This document shows positions 32,241 through 42,278 of a stretch of 64,000 nucleotides of DNA, one piece after another (the stretch's first letter is position 1; each line of letters opens with the position of its first letter). Location: NCBI RefSeq assembly GCF_010731615.1, contig NZ_AP022618.1, positions 558,001 through 622,000 of the forward strand, given 5' to 3'. The translations under genes were made by a program, and so were the position numbers. The notes below the pieces were generated by a model. It did no database searches, was not told where the DNA came from, and was given only the letters and a program-made list of their open reading frames with translations. The stretch comes from Mycolicibacterium insubricum. GTDB taxonomy: Bacteria > Actinomycetota > Actinomycetes > Mycobacteriales > Mycobacteriaceae.

Positions 32241-32597
32241 CTACCCGCAGAGCTTGTCGCACCCCGCGCAGGACCCGGCGCACGAGTCCTCCTTGGTGGT
32301 CGAGGCCCGATCGGCGATCGCCTGCTCGGCGGCGGCCACCCGCACCACTCGCCAGGCGCCGGCCGCGACGGTGGCGAATGCACCGACGACGCAGATCCCC
32401 AGCACCAGGCCCGCCGACGGCGCGCGGGTGACGGCGGCGATACCGCCGGCCAGCAGCATGACGGCGGCGGCCAGCTCAGTCGGGGCCAGCGCGCGCTGCA
32501 CGGCGGCGGCGTCACCGGACGGGGCCAGCAGGTGCCGCAGGCCGATCACCAGGGCCACCACGGCGGCGATCAGGCACAACACACCCGCGATCAGCAT
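32241..32597 (-). CDS. Small membrane protein with C-terminal cysteine cluster (Rv0039c-like)
   Basis: This 118-aa protein has three or four predicted membrane segments, including LIAGVLCLIAAVVALVIGLR, ELAAAVMLLAGGIAAVT and LVLGICVVGAFATVAAGAW. It ends with the hydrophilic CAGSCAGCDKLCG, four cysteines in CX3CX2CX3C spacing that could bind a metal or form disulfides. The position between yqgE and the mtc28-like gene corresponds to Rv0039c (about 115 aa). No function is known. The cysteine tail is the feature most worth noting. Confidence 0.85.
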   Translation of the reverse strand: MLIAGVLCLIAAVVALVIGLRHLLAPSGDAAAVQRALAPTELAAAVMLLAGGIAAVTRAPSAGLVLGICVVGAFATVAAGAWRVVRVAAAEQAIADRASTTKEDSCAGSCAGCDKLCG

Positions 32598-32654
32598 GAC
32601 CTCAGCTTACGAGGCAGCGCCCACCGCGGGCCAATCGGCGGTGTGGGGCCGGGA

Positions 32655-33587
32655 TCAGCGGGCCGGCACCGCCGCCGGGACCGCGGCGGGGGTTGCCGCC
32701 GGGACGGCCGGGTTGGCCGCCGGGACACCGGGCTGCGCCGCGGGCACCGAGGGTGAGGCCGCCGGCACGCCGGGTGTGGCGCCGGGGACGGCCGGCACGG
32801 CGGCCGGAGCCGCGGTCGGGTCGGCGACCCGGAAGCCGTTGATGATCGCGTTGGTGGCGTCCGCGCTGGCCACCACCTGCCCGACGGCGGTGTTCACCGA
32901 CAGCGACACCAGGTACCGGTCGGAGCCCGCGGTGGCGATCACATGCCGTCGCGAGGTGTTGATCATGCTGTCGTTTTCCTTGTAGGTACCCTCCAGCAGC
33001 GACGACGGGAAGCCGTTGAACTCGGCGAACGACGCGTCGGTGGACTGCCAGTTCTTCAGCTTCTGGGCGTCGACGAAGCCGTGGCTGATGGCCTCGCGCG
33101 GGTCGAAGCTGCCGACCAGCTTGTAGACCACCAGCTGTGCGTTGGAGGTGTACAGGCCGTCGCCGCCGGCGCGGTCGGCGATCACCGCGAACGCGTCCGG
33201 CACGTTCGGGTCGGGCACCTGGCTCCAGCCGGCCGGCATCGGCAGGGTGATGGACAGCGCGGTGAAGTCCGCCGAGTGCTGCGGCTCCATCTTCACGTTG
33301 TGCTCGTGGAAGTAGTCTTCCAGCGTGCCGGAAGCGGCCGGCGCGATGGCCGCCTGGGTCGGGGTGGCGGCGACCGGAGTCGCGTTCTGGCCAGGTGTCG
33401 CGTTCTGGCTCGGGGTCGCGTTGACGGTGACGGTCTCGGTGACCGTGGCCGGCGCGGGACCCGGTGCCACCGGATCGGCCCACACCGGAGCGGGCGTGGT
33501 GACACCGGCGAGACCGACGACGCCCGCGGTGACCGCTGCGGCACCACCGGCGATGAACTGCCACCTACGGGCATTGAGAATTCGCAC
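32655..33587 (-). CDS. mtc28: Secreted proline/alanine-rich protein, LpqN-like domain (Rv0040c/Mtc28-like)
   Basis: The product is 310 aa, equal to Rv0040c. I place the start at GTG 33587, six bases after GGAGG. It gives a clean signal peptide, MRILNARRWQFIAGGAAAVT and onward to APVWADP. Upstream ATG codons would add unlikely residues. A low-complexity N-terminal part leads to the conserved SGTLEDYFHEHNVKMEPQHS, ITLPMPAGWSQVPDPNVPDA and ETYKEN-like region of the LpqN/Mtc28 family. The C-terminal ~60 residues are short repeats of the VPAA-P type. Mtc28 is a known T-cell antigen of M. tuberculosis. The 225 bp before leuS (33588-33812) hold only promoter space. Confidence 0.88.
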   Translation of the reverse strand: MRILNARRWQFIAGGAAAVTAGVVGLAGVTTPAPVWADPVAPGPAPATVTETVTVNATPSQNATPGQNATPVAATPTQAAIAPAASGTLEDYFHEHNVKMEPQHSADFTALSITLPMPAGWSQVPDPNVPDAFAVIADRAGGDGLYTSNAQLVVYKLVGSFDPREAISHGFVDAQKLKNWQSTDASFAEFNGFPSSLLEGTYKENDSMINTSRRHVIATAGSDRYLVSLSVNTAVGQVVASADATNAIINGFRVADPTAAPAAVPAVPGATPGVPAASPSVPAAQPGVPAANPAVPAATPAAVPAAVPAR

Positions 33588-33812
33588 AGTTACCCTCCGA
33601 AAAATCCGCACGATCGATGACCGGACCGTCATGCTCGGTTTCGACTGTAGTTGGTGTCGCGGGTGCTCGACCAGTTCAGCCGGGGGCTGGGACCGAGATG
33701 GAACCAACTGCTGACCGGTGCGCGATCCAACCGATACCGCTGCGTTAGAACCGCCGGATGCTGGGCAGATGCGGTGGTGAAAGGAAGGTAACGGTCCTTA
33801 TACCCTGACGGG

Positions 33813-36674
33813 GTGACCGATTCCGTTTCTGCTTCCGCACCGGGCTCCGATGTGCCGGCCTTCCGGTACACCGCCGCGCTGGCCGGTGCCATCGAGTCGG
33901 ACTGGCAGGTGCGGTGGGCCGACGAAGGCACCTTCGACGTCCCCAATCCGGTCGGGCCGCTGGCACCGGCCGACCCGGCGGCCCTGCCGACGGACAAGAT
34001 GTTCGTCCAGGACATGTTCCCCTACCCCTCCGGCGACGGACTGCACGTCGGGCACCCGCTGGGCTACATCGCCACCGACGTCTACGCCCGCTACTTCCGG
34101 ATGACCGGCCGCAACGTGCTGCACGCCCTGGGCTTCGACGCGTTCGGCCTGCCCGCCGAGCAGTACGCCATCCAGACCGGGACGCACCCGCGGATCCGCA
34201 CCGAGGCCAACATCGTCAACTTCCGCCGCCAGCTCGGCCGGCTGGGGCTGGGCCACGACTCGCGGCGCAGCTTCGCCACCACCGATCCGCAGTACTACAA
34301 GTGGACCCAGTGGATCTTCCTGCAGATCTACAACGCATGGTTCGACCCCGCGGTCAACCGGGCCCGGCCGATCGCCGAGCTGATCGCCGAATTCGAGTCC
34401 GGTTCCCGGACGCTGGACGACGGCCGGTCCTGGTCGGCGCTGACGGCCGGGGAACGCCACGACGTTATCGACGACCACCGGCTGGTCTACCACAGCGACT
34501 CGATGGTCAACTGGTGTCCGGGCCTGGGCACGGTGCTGGCCAACGAAGAGGTCACCGCCGACGGCCGCAGCGAGCGCGGCAACTTCCCGGTTTTCCGGAA
34601 GCGGTTGCGGCAGTGGATGATGCGGATCACCGCCTACTCCGACCGGCTGCTCGAAGACCTGGACGTGCTGGACTGGCCGGACAAGGTCAAGGCCATGCAG
34701 CGCAACTGGATCGGCAGATCCACCGGCGCATCGGTACTTTTCGGCTCCGCCGCCGGGGACATCGAGGTCTTCACCACCCGCCCCGACACCCTGTTCGGGG
34801 CGAGCTACCTGGTGCTGGCGCCCGAACACGAGCTGGTCGACGAACTGGTCGCGGATGCCTGGCCCGACGGCGTGGACGCCCGCTGGACTTACGGCGCACA
34901 GACCCCCGCGCAGGCGGTGGCCGCCTACCGCAGTTCGATTGCGGCCAAGTCGGATCTGGAACGCCAGGAGAACAAGACCAAGACCGGCGTGTTCCTCGGT
35001 GCCCACGCCACCAATCCGGCCAACGGACAACAGGTTCCGATCTTCATCGCCGACTACGTGCTCGTCGGCTACGGCACCGGCGCGATCATGGCGGTACCCG
35101 GCGGCGATCAGCGCGACTGGGACTTCGCCACCGAGTTCGGGCTGCCCGTCGTCGAGGTCGTCGCCGGCGGCGACGTGACCGAGGCCGCCTACACCGGCGA
35201 CGGCCCGCTGGTGAACTCCGGGTTCCTTGACGGCATGACGGTCGCCGACGCCAAGGCCGCGATGACGCAGCGGCTGGTCGACGACGGCCGCGGGCGGGCC
35301 CGCACCGAATACAAGCTCCGCGACTGGCTTTTCGCGCGGCAACGGTACTGGGGCGAGCCGTTCCCCATCGTCTACGACGCCGACGGCCGCGCCCACGCGC
35401 TGCCTGTCGAGATGCTGCCGGTGGAGTTGCCCGACATCGCCGACTACTCGCCGACCATGTTCGACCCCGACGACGCCGACAGCGAACCGTCCCCGCCGCT
35501 GGGCCGCGCCACCGAATGGCTGCGGGTGGAACTCGACCTCGGCGGCGGCCCGCAGATCTACACCCGCGACACCAACGTCATGCCGCAGTGGGCCGGCAGT
35601 TCCTGGTACGAACTGCGCTACGTCGACCCGCACAACCCGGATACCTTCTGCGACAGCCGAAACGAGGCCTACTGGATGGGCCCGCGGCCGGCCGAGCACG
35701 GCGCAGGTGACCCGGGCGGAGTGGATCTCTACGTCGGCGGCGTCGAACACGCCGTGCTGCACCTGCTGTATTCGCGATTCTGGCACAAGGTGCTCTACGA
35801 CCTCGGCCACGTCAGCTCCCGCGAGCCGTACCGGCGCCTGGTCAACCAGGGCTATATCCAGGCGTTCGCCTACACCGACGACCGCGGCGCCTACGTCCCG
35901 GCCGCCGACGTCGTCGAGCGCGACGGCCGATTCTTCTACGCCGGCCCCGACGGGGAGATCGAGGTCAATCAGGAGTTCGGCAAGATCGGCAAGAGCCTGA
36001 AGAACTCCATCTCACCGGATGAGATCTGCGACGACTACGGCGCCGACACCCTGCGGGTCTACGAGATGTCGATGGGCCCGCTGGAGGCCTCGCGCCCCTG
36101 GTCGACCAAGGACGTCGTCGGTGCCCAACGGTTCCTGCAGCGGCTGTGGCGCCTCGTCGTCGACGAGGAGACGGGCGAACTGCGTTGCACGGCCGGTGAT
36201 CTCAGCGAGGACACGCTGCGGGCGCTGCACCGCGCCATCGCCGGGGTGTCCGACGACTACGCCGGGCTGCGCAACAACACCGCCGCGGCCAAGCTCATCG
36301 AATACACCAACCACCTGACCAAGGCCTATCCCGACGGGGCGCCCGCGGGTGCCGTCGAACCGCTGGTGTTGATGGCCGCGCCGCTCGCGCCGCACCTGGC
36401 GGAGGAACTGTGGCGCCGGCTCGGGCACGACGAATCGCTGGCGCACGGGCCGTGGCCGGTGGCCGAGGAGGCCTACCTGGCCGAGGACACCGTCGAATAC
36501 CCGGTGCAGGTCAACGGCAAGGTCCGCGGCCGCATCACGGTGCCCGCCGACGCCTCCCGGGAGGCCCTGTCGGAGGCGGCGCTGGCCGACGAGAAGGTCA
36601 TCGACTTCCTCGCCGGCGCCACCCCGAAGAAGGTCATCGTGGTGCCGGGCAAGCTGGTCAACCTGGTGGTCTGA
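33813..36674 (+). CDS. leuS: Leucyl-tRNA synthetase
   Basis: This 953-aa class I synthetase charges tRNA-Leu. The HIGH-type motif is [12 protein letters not shown] at residues 74-85. The KMSKS-type motif reads [11 protein letters not shown] near residue 725. The editing domain lies between ([19 protein letters not shown]). The C-terminal part ends [16 protein letters not shown] at 33813 follows an AAGGAAGG stretch by about 20 bases, so the ribosome site is not obvious. The length is close to 969 in M. tuberculosis. A short-chain dehydrogenase gene converges on it with a 10-bp gap. Confidence 0.97.
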   Translation: MTDSVSASAPGSDVPAFRYTAALAGAIESDWQVRWADEGTFDVPNPVGPLAPADPAALPTDKMFVQDMFPYPSGDGLHVGHPLGYIATDVYARYFRMTGRNVLHALGFDAFGLPAEQYAIQTGTHPRIRTEANIVNFRRQLGRLGLGHDSRRSFATTDPQYYKWTQWIFLQIYNAWFDPAVNRARPIAELIAEFESGSRTLDDGRSWSALTAGERHDVIDDHRLVYHSDSMVNWCPGLGTVLANEEVTADGRSERGNFPVFRKRLRQWMMRITAYSDRLLEDLDVLDWPDKVKAMQRNWIGRSTGASVLFGSAAGDIEVFTTRPDTLFGASYLVLAPEHELVDELVADAWPDGVDARWTYGAQTPAQAVAAYRSSIAAKSDLERQENKTKTGVFLGAHATNPANGQQVPIFIADYVLVGYGTGAIMAVPGGDQRDWDFATEFGLPVVEVVAGGDVTEAAYTGDGPLVNSGFLDGMTVADAKAAMTQRLVDDGRGRARTEYKLRDWLFARQRYWGEPFPIVYDADGRAHALPVEMLPVELPDIADYSPTMFDPDDADSEPSPPLGRATEWLRVELDLGGGPQIYTRDTNVMPQWAGSSWYELRYVDPHNPDTFCDSRNEAYWMGPRPAEHGAGDPGGVDLYVGGVEHAVLHLLYSRFWHKVLYDLGHVSSREPYRRLVNQGYIQAFAYTDDRGAYVPAADVVERDGRFFYAGPDGEIEVNQEFGKIGKSLKNSISPDEICDDYGADTLRVYEMSMGPLEASRPWSTKDVVGAQRFLQRLWRLVVDEETGELRCTAGDLSEDTLRALHRAIAGVSDDYAGLRNNTAAAKLIEYTNHLTKAYPDGAPAGAVEPLVLMAAPLAPHLAEELWRRLGHDESLAHGPWPVAEEAYLAEDTVEYPVQVNGKVRGRITVPADASREALSEAALADEKVIDFLAGATPKKVIVVPGKLVNLVV

Positions 36675-36684
36675 CCCGGCGGGT

Positions 36685-37350
36685 TCAGCGGGGGCGCACG
36701 ATCACCTCGTGCACCACACCGTCCGGCGGGGTGTTGATGGCCTGGGCGACGACGGCCGCTACCGTCTCCGGCCGCAGGAACCGTTCCGGTCGATACTCGC
36801 CGCGCTCATAGGCCACCAGATCGCGCTGCATATCGGTATCGATGCGGCCCGGATAGACCGTCGTCACCCGCAGCTCGGGTTCGTCGGCGCGCAGGGAATC
36901 GGCGAAGGCGCGCAGCGCGAACTTGGTCGCCGCATACGACGCCAGCCCGGGCGACGGAGTGCGCCCGGCGCCGGAGTTGATGAACACCACGTGCCCCGAG
37001 GCCGCGCGCAGCGCCGGCAGCAGCGCAAGGGTAAGTCCCACCGCACCAAGGAAATTCACCTCCATCGACGCCCGCCACTCCTCGATCGACGTGTCGCCGA
37101 CCCGGCCCGGGTAGGCCACCCCGGCGTTGTGCACCAGCACGTCGAGCTCGGCGATCACCTCGGTCGCCGACTCGACGGCCGCCGAATCGGTGAGATCCAG
37201 CGGCCAGGTCGGTGCACCGAGCCGCTCGGCCACCGCGTCCAGGCGTGCCGACGGCCGACCGGCCAGCAGCAGGCTGTGGGTGGGGGCCAGGGCTTCGGCG
37301 ATGGCGGCGCCGAGGCCGCCGGCCGCTCCGGTGATCATCGCGGTAGGCAT
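36685..37350 (-). CDS. Short-chain dehydrogenase/reductase (SDR)
   Basis: This 221-aa classical SDR has the NAD(P)-binding TGAAGGLGAAIAEAL at residues 7-21, the structural NAG motif in LVHNAGVAYPGRVG, and the catalytic pair in YAATKFALRAF (YxxxK). The serine is in VFINSGAGR. ATG at 37350 is the natural start (MPTAMITGAAGG); longer frames upstream lack family similarity. The substrate is unknown. It lies between convergent leuS and the divergent glycoside hydrolase gene, whose start is 76 bp away, so both may share a promoter region. Confidence 0.9.
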   Translation of the reverse strand: MPTAMITGAAGGLGAAIAEALAPTHSLLLAGRPSARLDAVAERLGAPTWPLDLTDSAAVESATEVIAELDVLVHNAGVAYPGRVGDTSIEEWRASMEVNFLGAVGLTLALLPALRAASGHVVFINSGAGRTPSPGLASYAATKFALRAFADSLRADEPELRVTTVYPGRIDTDMQRDLVAYERGEYRPERFLRPETVAAVVAQAINTPPDGVVHEVIVRPR

Positions 37351-37426
37351 GTATCGCAGCGTAGTTCGCCGGAGTGAACCCGCCGGTCGGCGGGCGCGGG
37401 AGCCGCCGGGGCCGCAGAATAGGAGC

Positions 37427-38767
37427 GTGGCCACGGACCCGAGTTTCACCCCGACCCAGCTGGCGGCCCGCGCGGCGTACCTGCTGCGCGGCAACGACCT
37501 GGGCGAGATGACGACGGCCGCACCCCTGCTCTATCCGCACATGTGGAGTTGGGACGCCGCCTTCGTCGCCGTCGGTCTGGCCCCGCTATCGGTGGAACGC
37601 GCGGTCGTCGAGCTGGACACGTTGCTCTCGGCGCAGTGGCGCAACGGGATGATCCCGCACATCGTCTTCGCCAACGGCGTCGACGGCTACTTTCCCGGGC
37701 CCGACCGGTGGGCGTGCTCGGAGTTGACAGACAACGCCCCGACGGCCCGCGCGACGTCGGGTATCACCCAGCCGCCGGTGCATGCCATTGCCGTGCAACG
37801 GATCCTGGAGCGCGCGCGGTCTCGCGGGCGCTCCACCCGCGCGGTGGCCGAGGCGTTTCTCGATCGGCGGTGGGCCGATTTGGTGCGCTGGCACCGGTGG
37901 CTGGCCACCGCCCGTGACCCCGAGCAGCAGGGCCGCATCACCATCTACCACGGCTGGGAGTCCGGCATGGACAACTCGCCGCGCTGGGACGGGGCGTACG
38001 CCAACGTCATTCCCGGGCAGGTGCCGGCCTACGAACGCGCGGACAACCACATCATCACCGATCCGCAGCAGCGGCCCACCGACGCCGAATACGACCGGTA
38101 CATGTGGCTCATCGAGGAGATGAAGGCCGCCCGCTACGACGACGAGCGGCTGGCGGCGACGATGAGTTTCGCGGTGCAGGACGTGTTCGTCTCGGCGGTT
38201 TTCTCGGTCGCCTGCACGGTGCTGGCCGAGATCGGCGAGGACCACAACCGGCCGCTGGCCGACATCCGCGATCTCTACGCCTGGGCCGAGCGCTTCCGGA
38301 CCGGGGTGGCCGGGATGAGCGACGAAAGAACCGGTGCGGCACGCGATTACGACGTGCGTGCGCAGCGGTGGATCGCGACGGAGACGCTCGCGCAGTTCGC
38401 GCCGCTGCTGTGCGGTGCGCTCGGGCACGAGTGTGAACGGGTGTTGCTGAAACGGCTGGAGGGGCCGCGGTTCGTCGGGCATCCGGATCTGCGGTACGCG
38501 CTGATCCCGTCCGCGTCCCCGGTGTCCCGGGAGTTCCGCCCCCGGGAGTACTGGCGCGGACCGGTCTGGCCGGTGATGAATTGGCTGTTCTCCTGGGCCT
38601 TCGCCCGCCGCGGCTGGGCGGAACGCTCACATGTGTTGCAGCGCGAGGCGTTACGCCAGGTCAGCGACGGCAGCTTCGCGGAGTACTACGAGCCGTTCAC
38701 CGGTGAGCCGCTGGGCAGCATGCAGCAGTCCTGGACGGCGGCCGCCGTACTCGACTGGCTGGGCTGA
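37427..38767 (+). CDS. ggh: Glucosylglycerate hydrolase-like GH63 enzyme
   Basis: This 446-aa protein resembles the mycobacterial glucosylglycerate hydrolase (GH63; characterised in M. hassiacum), which releases glucose and glycerate from the compatible solute glucosylglycerate after nitrogen stress ends. Recognisable parts are LRGNDLGEMTTAAPLLYPHM, SWDAAFVAVGLAPLSVERAV, HGWESGMDNSPRWD, EYWRGPVWPVMNWLF, and FAEYYEPFTGEPLGSMQQSW. The acidic Asp in SWDAAF and Glu in FAEYYEPF are candidate catalytic residues. The start is probably GTG at 37427; AGGAG lies only one base upstream, so this start is not certain. The enzyme name rests on remembered similarity. Confidence 0.85.
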   Translation: MATDPSFTPTQLAARAAYLLRGNDLGEMTTAAPLLYPHMWSWDAAFVAVGLAPLSVERAVVELDTLLSAQWRNGMIPHIVFANGVDGYFPGPDRWACSELTDNAPTARATSGITQPPVHAIAVQRILERARSRGRSTRAVAEAFLDRRWADLVRWHRWLATARDPEQQGRITIYHGWESGMDNSPRWDGAYANVIPGQVPAYERADNHIITDPQQRPTDAEYDRYMWLIEEMKAARYDDERLAATMSFAVQDVFVSAVFSVACTVLAEIGEDHNRPLADIRDLYAWAERFRTGVAGMSDERTGAARDYDVRAQRWIATETLAQFAPLLCGALGHECERVLLKRLEGPRFVGHPDLRYALIPSASPVSREFRPREYWRGPVWPVMNWLFSWAFARRGWAERSHVLQREALRQVSDGSFAEYYEPFTGEPLGSMQQSWTAAAVLDWLG

Positions 38768-38775
38768 GGAGAAGG

Positions 38776-39267
38776 TCAGGACTCCCGGCCGGCGGGTCCC
38801 AGCGCCAGGCGTTCCAGCGGGCCGATGGCGTTGCGGATCGCGGTGATGTCCTCGGAATCCAGCGCGTGCAGCATGGTGACCAGTGCGGCGTGGCGAGCGT
38901 CGAGGGACTCCCGGTGCTCGGCGTGCCCCTTGGGGGTGATGTCAACCAGGACTGCCCGCAGATCCGACGGGTCACGGCTGCGCTTGACCAGGCCGAGCTT
39001 CTCCAGGCGGCGGATGGCGACGGTGGTGGTGGGGGTGCGCACCCGCTCCCGGGCGGCCAGTTCGGTCATCCGGATCGGGCCGGTTTCCAGCAGGGTGACC
39101 AGGATGGATAGCTGAGCCAGCGTTAGTTCGCCGGCAGCGGCGGTCGCCGCGCGATTGGCGTCGCGGCGGCGCAGCACCGAGAACAGTTTGGTCAGCGTTC
39201 GCTGCAAACCCTCGGCAATATCCGCCAGATCCGGTTCGACGGCCGTGACGGCTTCGCTCTCAGCCAT
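38776..39267 (-). CDS. MarR-family transcriptional regulator (Rv0042c-like)
   Basis: This 163-aa winged-helix protein has the MarR core at about residues 20-150: LTLAQLSILVTLLETGPIRM, TELAARERVRTPTTTVAIRR, LEKLGLVKRSRDPSDLRAVL, with the wing in DPSDLRAVLVDITPKG. It ends AIGPLERLALGPAGRES. MarR proteins are dimers that usually repress nearby efflux or detoxification genes and respond to small ligands. The gene converges on the glucosylglycerate hydrolase gene with an 8-bp gap and follows the Rv0045c-like esterase gene by 66 bp on the same strand. Its target is unknown. Confidence 0.9.
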   Translation of the reverse strand: MAESEAVTAVEPDLADIAEGLQRTLTKLFSVLRRRDANRAATAAAGELTLAQLSILVTLLETGPIRMTELAARERVRTPTTTVAIRRLEKLGLVKRSRDPSDLRAVLVDITPKGHAEHRESLDARHAALVTMLHALDSEDITAIRNAIGPLERLALGPAGRES

Positions 39268-39333
39268 AGTTTGAGAGTCTAACTGGCCAGTGCTGCGTGG
39301 GTTCGGAGGTCAGGCATCTCGGTCCGGTTCCGC

Positions 39334-40230
39334 TCACCCGGCGGCCAGCAGGCCGCGCAGAATGCGGATCAACTCCAGGGGCTGGTCACCCTGCACGGAA
39401 TGCCCGGCGCCGTCCACCACGATCGTCGCCCGGAACCCGGGTGCAGTCGCGGCGAATTGGGAGGCGTCGTCGTCGTTGACGAAATGCGAATGTGCGCCGC
39501 GCACCAACGTCGTCGGCATGGTAATGGCGGGAACGTCGTCCCATAGGCCCTCGAAACCCGCACCGGTGCGGAACGAGTCGTAACGCCAGGTCCAGCTGCC
39601 GTCGTCGAGTCGGCGGGCGTTGTGGAAAACACCGCGGCGCAGGGACTCACGACTGCGGTGCGGAGCGGCGGCGACGGTCTCGTCGAGCATCTCGGTGAAG
39701 CTGGTGAAACTGCGCTGACCCTGCACCAGGGCGACCGCACCCAGTTGCGCCTTGGTCATCTCCTCGTGCCGGGCCGGTGCCGACGGGGTGACGTCGACCA
39801 GCACCAGTTCGGGCACCAGGGCCGACTCGGTGGCCGCGATGCGCAGCGCGGTCAGCCCGCCCAGCGACATGCCCACCACCAGGCGGGGCCGCGGCGCCAG
39901 TTCGCGCAGCACCGGGGCGACGGTCTGCGCGTTCAGCCGGGGCCCGTAGTCGCCGTCCTCCCGCCACGCGGAGTGGCCGTGTCCGGGCAGGTCGACGGCC
40001 AGGGCGGGCAGCCCGAGGCCGACGATGACGGTGTCCCAGGTGTGCGCGTTCTGCCCGCCGCCGTGCAGGAACACGATCTGCGCGGGATCGGCGCCCCAGG
40101 CCAGCGCGCTGATGTCGCCGTGTTCGAGCCGCTGGACCGGCGGCAGCGGCCCGTCGTGTCCGGCCTGGGCGGCGTTCTCGGGCAGCAGCGCGAACTCGTC
40201 GAGGGCCAGCAGTTCGTCATCGGAGAGCAC
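39334..40230 (-). CDS. Alpha/beta hydrolase, esterase-like (Rv0045c-like)
   Basis: This 298-aa protein has the same length as the esterase Rv0045c. The oxyanion region is IVFLHGGGQNAHTWD. The nucleophile elbow is VVGMSLGGLTAL (serine near residue 146). The histidine is in VVDGAGHSVQGDQPLEL. The acidic partner lies between these, probably in the PTTLVRGAHSHFVNDDD segment. M. tuberculosis Rv0045c hydrolyses short acyl esters; the natural substrate is not known. It lies downstream of ino1, 98 bp away, on the same strand. Confidence 0.92.
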   Translation of the reverse strand: MLSDDELLALDEFALLPENAAQAGHDGPLPPVQRLEHGDISALAWGADPAQIVFLHGGGQNAHTWDTVIVGLGLPALAVDLPGHGHSAWREDGDYGPRLNAQTVAPVLRELAPRPRLVVGMSLGGLTALRIAATESALVPELVLVDVTPSAPARHEEMTKAQLGAVALVQGQRSFTSFTEMLDETVAAAPHRSRESLRRGVFHNARRLDDGSWTWRYDSFRTGAGFEGLWDDVPAITMPTTLVRGAHSHFVNDDDASQFAATAPGFRATIVVDGAGHSVQGDQPLELIRILRGLLAAG

Positions 40231-40328
40231 GCCTCTTTATACGCCGGGCCGCAAACGAAAACAGTGCGGCCGCCCGGAGTGGGCGACCGCACCGCATGCT
40301 CGACGGGAATTACCCGCTGTTGTAGCGG

Positions 40329-41432
40329 CTAGCCTTCGATGAACGTCTCCAGCTCGGCGCGCGCGACGTCGTCGGCGAGCTGCTTGGGCGGGCTCTTCAT
40401 CAGGTACGCCGACGCCGGGATGATCGGGCCGCCGATACCGCGGTCCTTGGCGATCTTGGCGGCGCGCACCGCGTCGATGATGATGCCGGCGGAGTTCGGC
40501 GAGTCCCACACCTCGAGCTTGTACTCCAGGTTCAGCGGCACGTCACCGAAGGCGCGGCCTTCGAGGCGGACGTAGGCCCACTTGCGGTCGTCGAGCCACG
40601 CGACGTGGTCCGACGGGCCGATGTGCACGTTCTTGTCCTCGATCTTGCCGGCCAGCGAGCCGGTCAGGTTGGAGGTCACGGCCTGGGTCTTGGACACCTT
40701 CTTGGACTCCAGGCGCTCACGCTCGAGCATGTTCTTGAAGTCCATGTTGCCGCCGACGTTCAGCTGGTAGGTGCGGTCCAGGGTGACGCCGCGGTCCTCG
40801 AACAGCTTGGCCATCACGCGGTGGGTGATGGTGGCGCCGACCTGGCTCTTGATGTCATCGCCGACGATCGGCACACCGGCGTCGGTGAACTTCTTGGCCC
40901 ACACCGGGTCGGAGGCGATGAACACCGGCAGCGCATTGACGAACGCCACCCCGGCGTCGATGGCGCACTGGGCGTAGAACTTGTCCGCCTCTTCCGAGCC
41001 GACCGGCAGGTAGGAGACCAGCACGTCGACCTTGTTGTCGCGCAGCACCTTGACCACGTCGACCGGCTCGGCGTCGGACACCTCGATGGTGTCGGCGTAG
41101 TACTTGCCGATGCCGTCCAGCGTCGGGCCGCGCTGCACGACGACGTCGGTCGGCGGCACGTCGGCGATCTTGATGGTGTTGTTCTCGGAGGCGAAGATCG
41201 CCTCCGAGAGGTCGAAGCCGACCTTCTTGGCGTCCACGTCGAACGCGGCGACGAACTTCACGTCGCGCACGTGGTACGGCCCGAACTTGACGTGCATCAG
41301 GCCGGGCACGTTCGAGTTCTCGTCGGCGCCGGCGTAGTACTGCACGCCCTGCACAAGCGAGGACGCGCAGTTCCCGACGCCGACAATGGCGACCCGCACA
41401 TCCGTCGACGTGGTCACGGTGTTCTCACTCAT
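40329..41432 (-). CDS. ino1: Inositol-1-phosphate synthase
   Basis: This 367-aa enzyme converts glucose-6-phosphate to inositol-3-phosphate, the first step toward mycothiol and phosphatidylinositol lipids; the length is the same as in M. tuberculosis. The NAD-binding motif is [20 protein letters not shown] near residues 13-32. The catalytic region includes [20 protein letters not shown] and [18 protein letters not shown] at 41432 follows AAAGGAG seven bases upstream. padR ends 53 bp upstream on the same strand, so the two may be one transcript. A candidate PadR operator lies further up at 42093. Confidence 0.97.
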   Translation of the reverse strand: MSENTVTTSTDVRVAIVGVGNCASSLVQGVQYYAGADENSNVPGLMHVKFGPYHVRDVKFVAAFDVDAKKVGFDLSEAIFASENNTIKIADVPPTDVVVQRGPTLDGIGKYYADTIEVSDAEPVDVVKVLRDNKVDVLVSYLPVGSEEADKFYAQCAIDAGVAFVNALPVFIASDPVWAKKFTDAGVPIVGDDIKSQVGATITHRVMAKLFEDRGVTLDRTYQLNVGGNMDFKNMLERERLESKKVSKTQAVTSNLTGSLAGKIEDKNVHIGPSDHVAWLDDRKWAYVRLEGRAFGDVPLNLEYKLEVWDSPNSAGIIIDAVRAAKIAKDRGIGGPIIPASAYLMKSPPKQLADDVARAELETFIEG

Positions 41433-41485
41433 GGATTCTCCTTTGGTGGATATTGCTGGGGTGTGGTCTTGGGGGCGGGCCGTGC

Positions 41486-42031
41486 TCACATCGGCTCCGG
41501 GGTTACCTGGTTGCCGCGTTCGGCGGCGATCAGTTCGTTGAGCCAGACGACCTCGCGCTCGCTGGACTCCAGGCCGAGCTGATGCAGCTGGCGGGTGTAG
41601 CGGTCGCGGGACCCGGCCGCTCCGGCCACGGCCTCGCGCAGGCCCTCGCGGCGTTCCTCGACCTGACGGCGACGGCCCTCCAGGATGCGCATCCGGGCGT
41701 CGGCCGGGGTGCGGTTGAAGAACGCCAGGTGCACGCCGAAGCCGTCGTCGGTGTAGTTCTGCGGTCCGGTGTCGGCGACCAGCTCGGTGAACCGGGCCCG
41801 GCCGGCGTCGGTGAGCTGGTAGACCCGGCGCGCCCGGCGCACCTTGACGGTGCCCAGCGGCGCGGCGTCCTCGACGATCAGCCCGTCGGCCTGCATCCGG
41901 CGCAGCGCCGGGTACAGCGAGCCGTAAGAGAAGGCGCGGAACGCACCGAGCAGCCCGGTGAGGCGTTTCCGCAGCTCATAGCCGTGCATCGGTGATTCGA
42001 GCAGGAGACCGAGGATGGCGAGCTCAAGCAC
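41486..42031 (-). CDS. PadR-family transcriptional regulator (Rv0047c-like)
   Basis: This 181-aa regulator begins [20 protein letters not shown], the typical PadR start, followed by [20 protein letters not shown] and [14 protein letters not shown], which form the winged helix. The C-terminal half is the coiled VirR-like dimerisation region ([18 protein letters not shown]). It starts with GTG at 42031. It is directly upstream of ino1 and read in the same direction, so autoregulation with ino1 control is plausible. A 13-bp perfect palindrome (42093-42105) 62 bp before the start is a possible operator. Confidence 0.92.
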   Translation of the reverse strand: MLELAILGLLLESPMHGYELRKRLTGLLGAFRAFSYGSLYPALRRMQADGLIVEDAAPLGTVKVRRARRVYQLTDAGRARFTELVADTGPQNYTDDGFGVHLAFFNRTPADARMRILEGRRRQVEERREGLREAVAGAAGSRDRYTRQLHQLGLESSEREVVWLNELIAAERGNQVTPEPM

Positions 42032-42092
42032 GCGTACACCTCCTCGGAAATCGGGTTGCGCCGTTACGGCGGATCAACAGCTCGGCAAATAG

Positions 42093-42105
42093 TATCGCTC
42101 CGATA
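42093..42105. promoter_or_regulatory. Palindrome upstream of padR-ino1, candidate operator
   Basis: TATCG-CTC-CGATA is a perfect 5+5 dyad with a 3-base centre in an AT-richer stretch of the 247-bp gap 42032-42278. PadR operators are often short dyads near the promoter of their own gene. No other gene is seen in this gap. Confidence 0.5.
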
Positions 42106-42278
42106 TATTCGCGCGCAAAATGTGCGCCCCGCGGCGGTCAGGCGGGGTTGGCGCAGCCGTCGGCAGACATTCGCCCGGCGTTCACCCGCCTTCGCGTTCA
42201 TCCAGAACGTACGCAGGGATTTTTCGTGAAATCTCGGCGTGGACTCTGCCTCGATGGCGAGAGCGAGATTGCCGCGGC

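Noticed and set aside
42218-42233. GATTTTTCGTGAAATC, parS-like 16-mer
   Set aside because: Only 10 of 16 positions match parS; too weak compared with the three sites reported.
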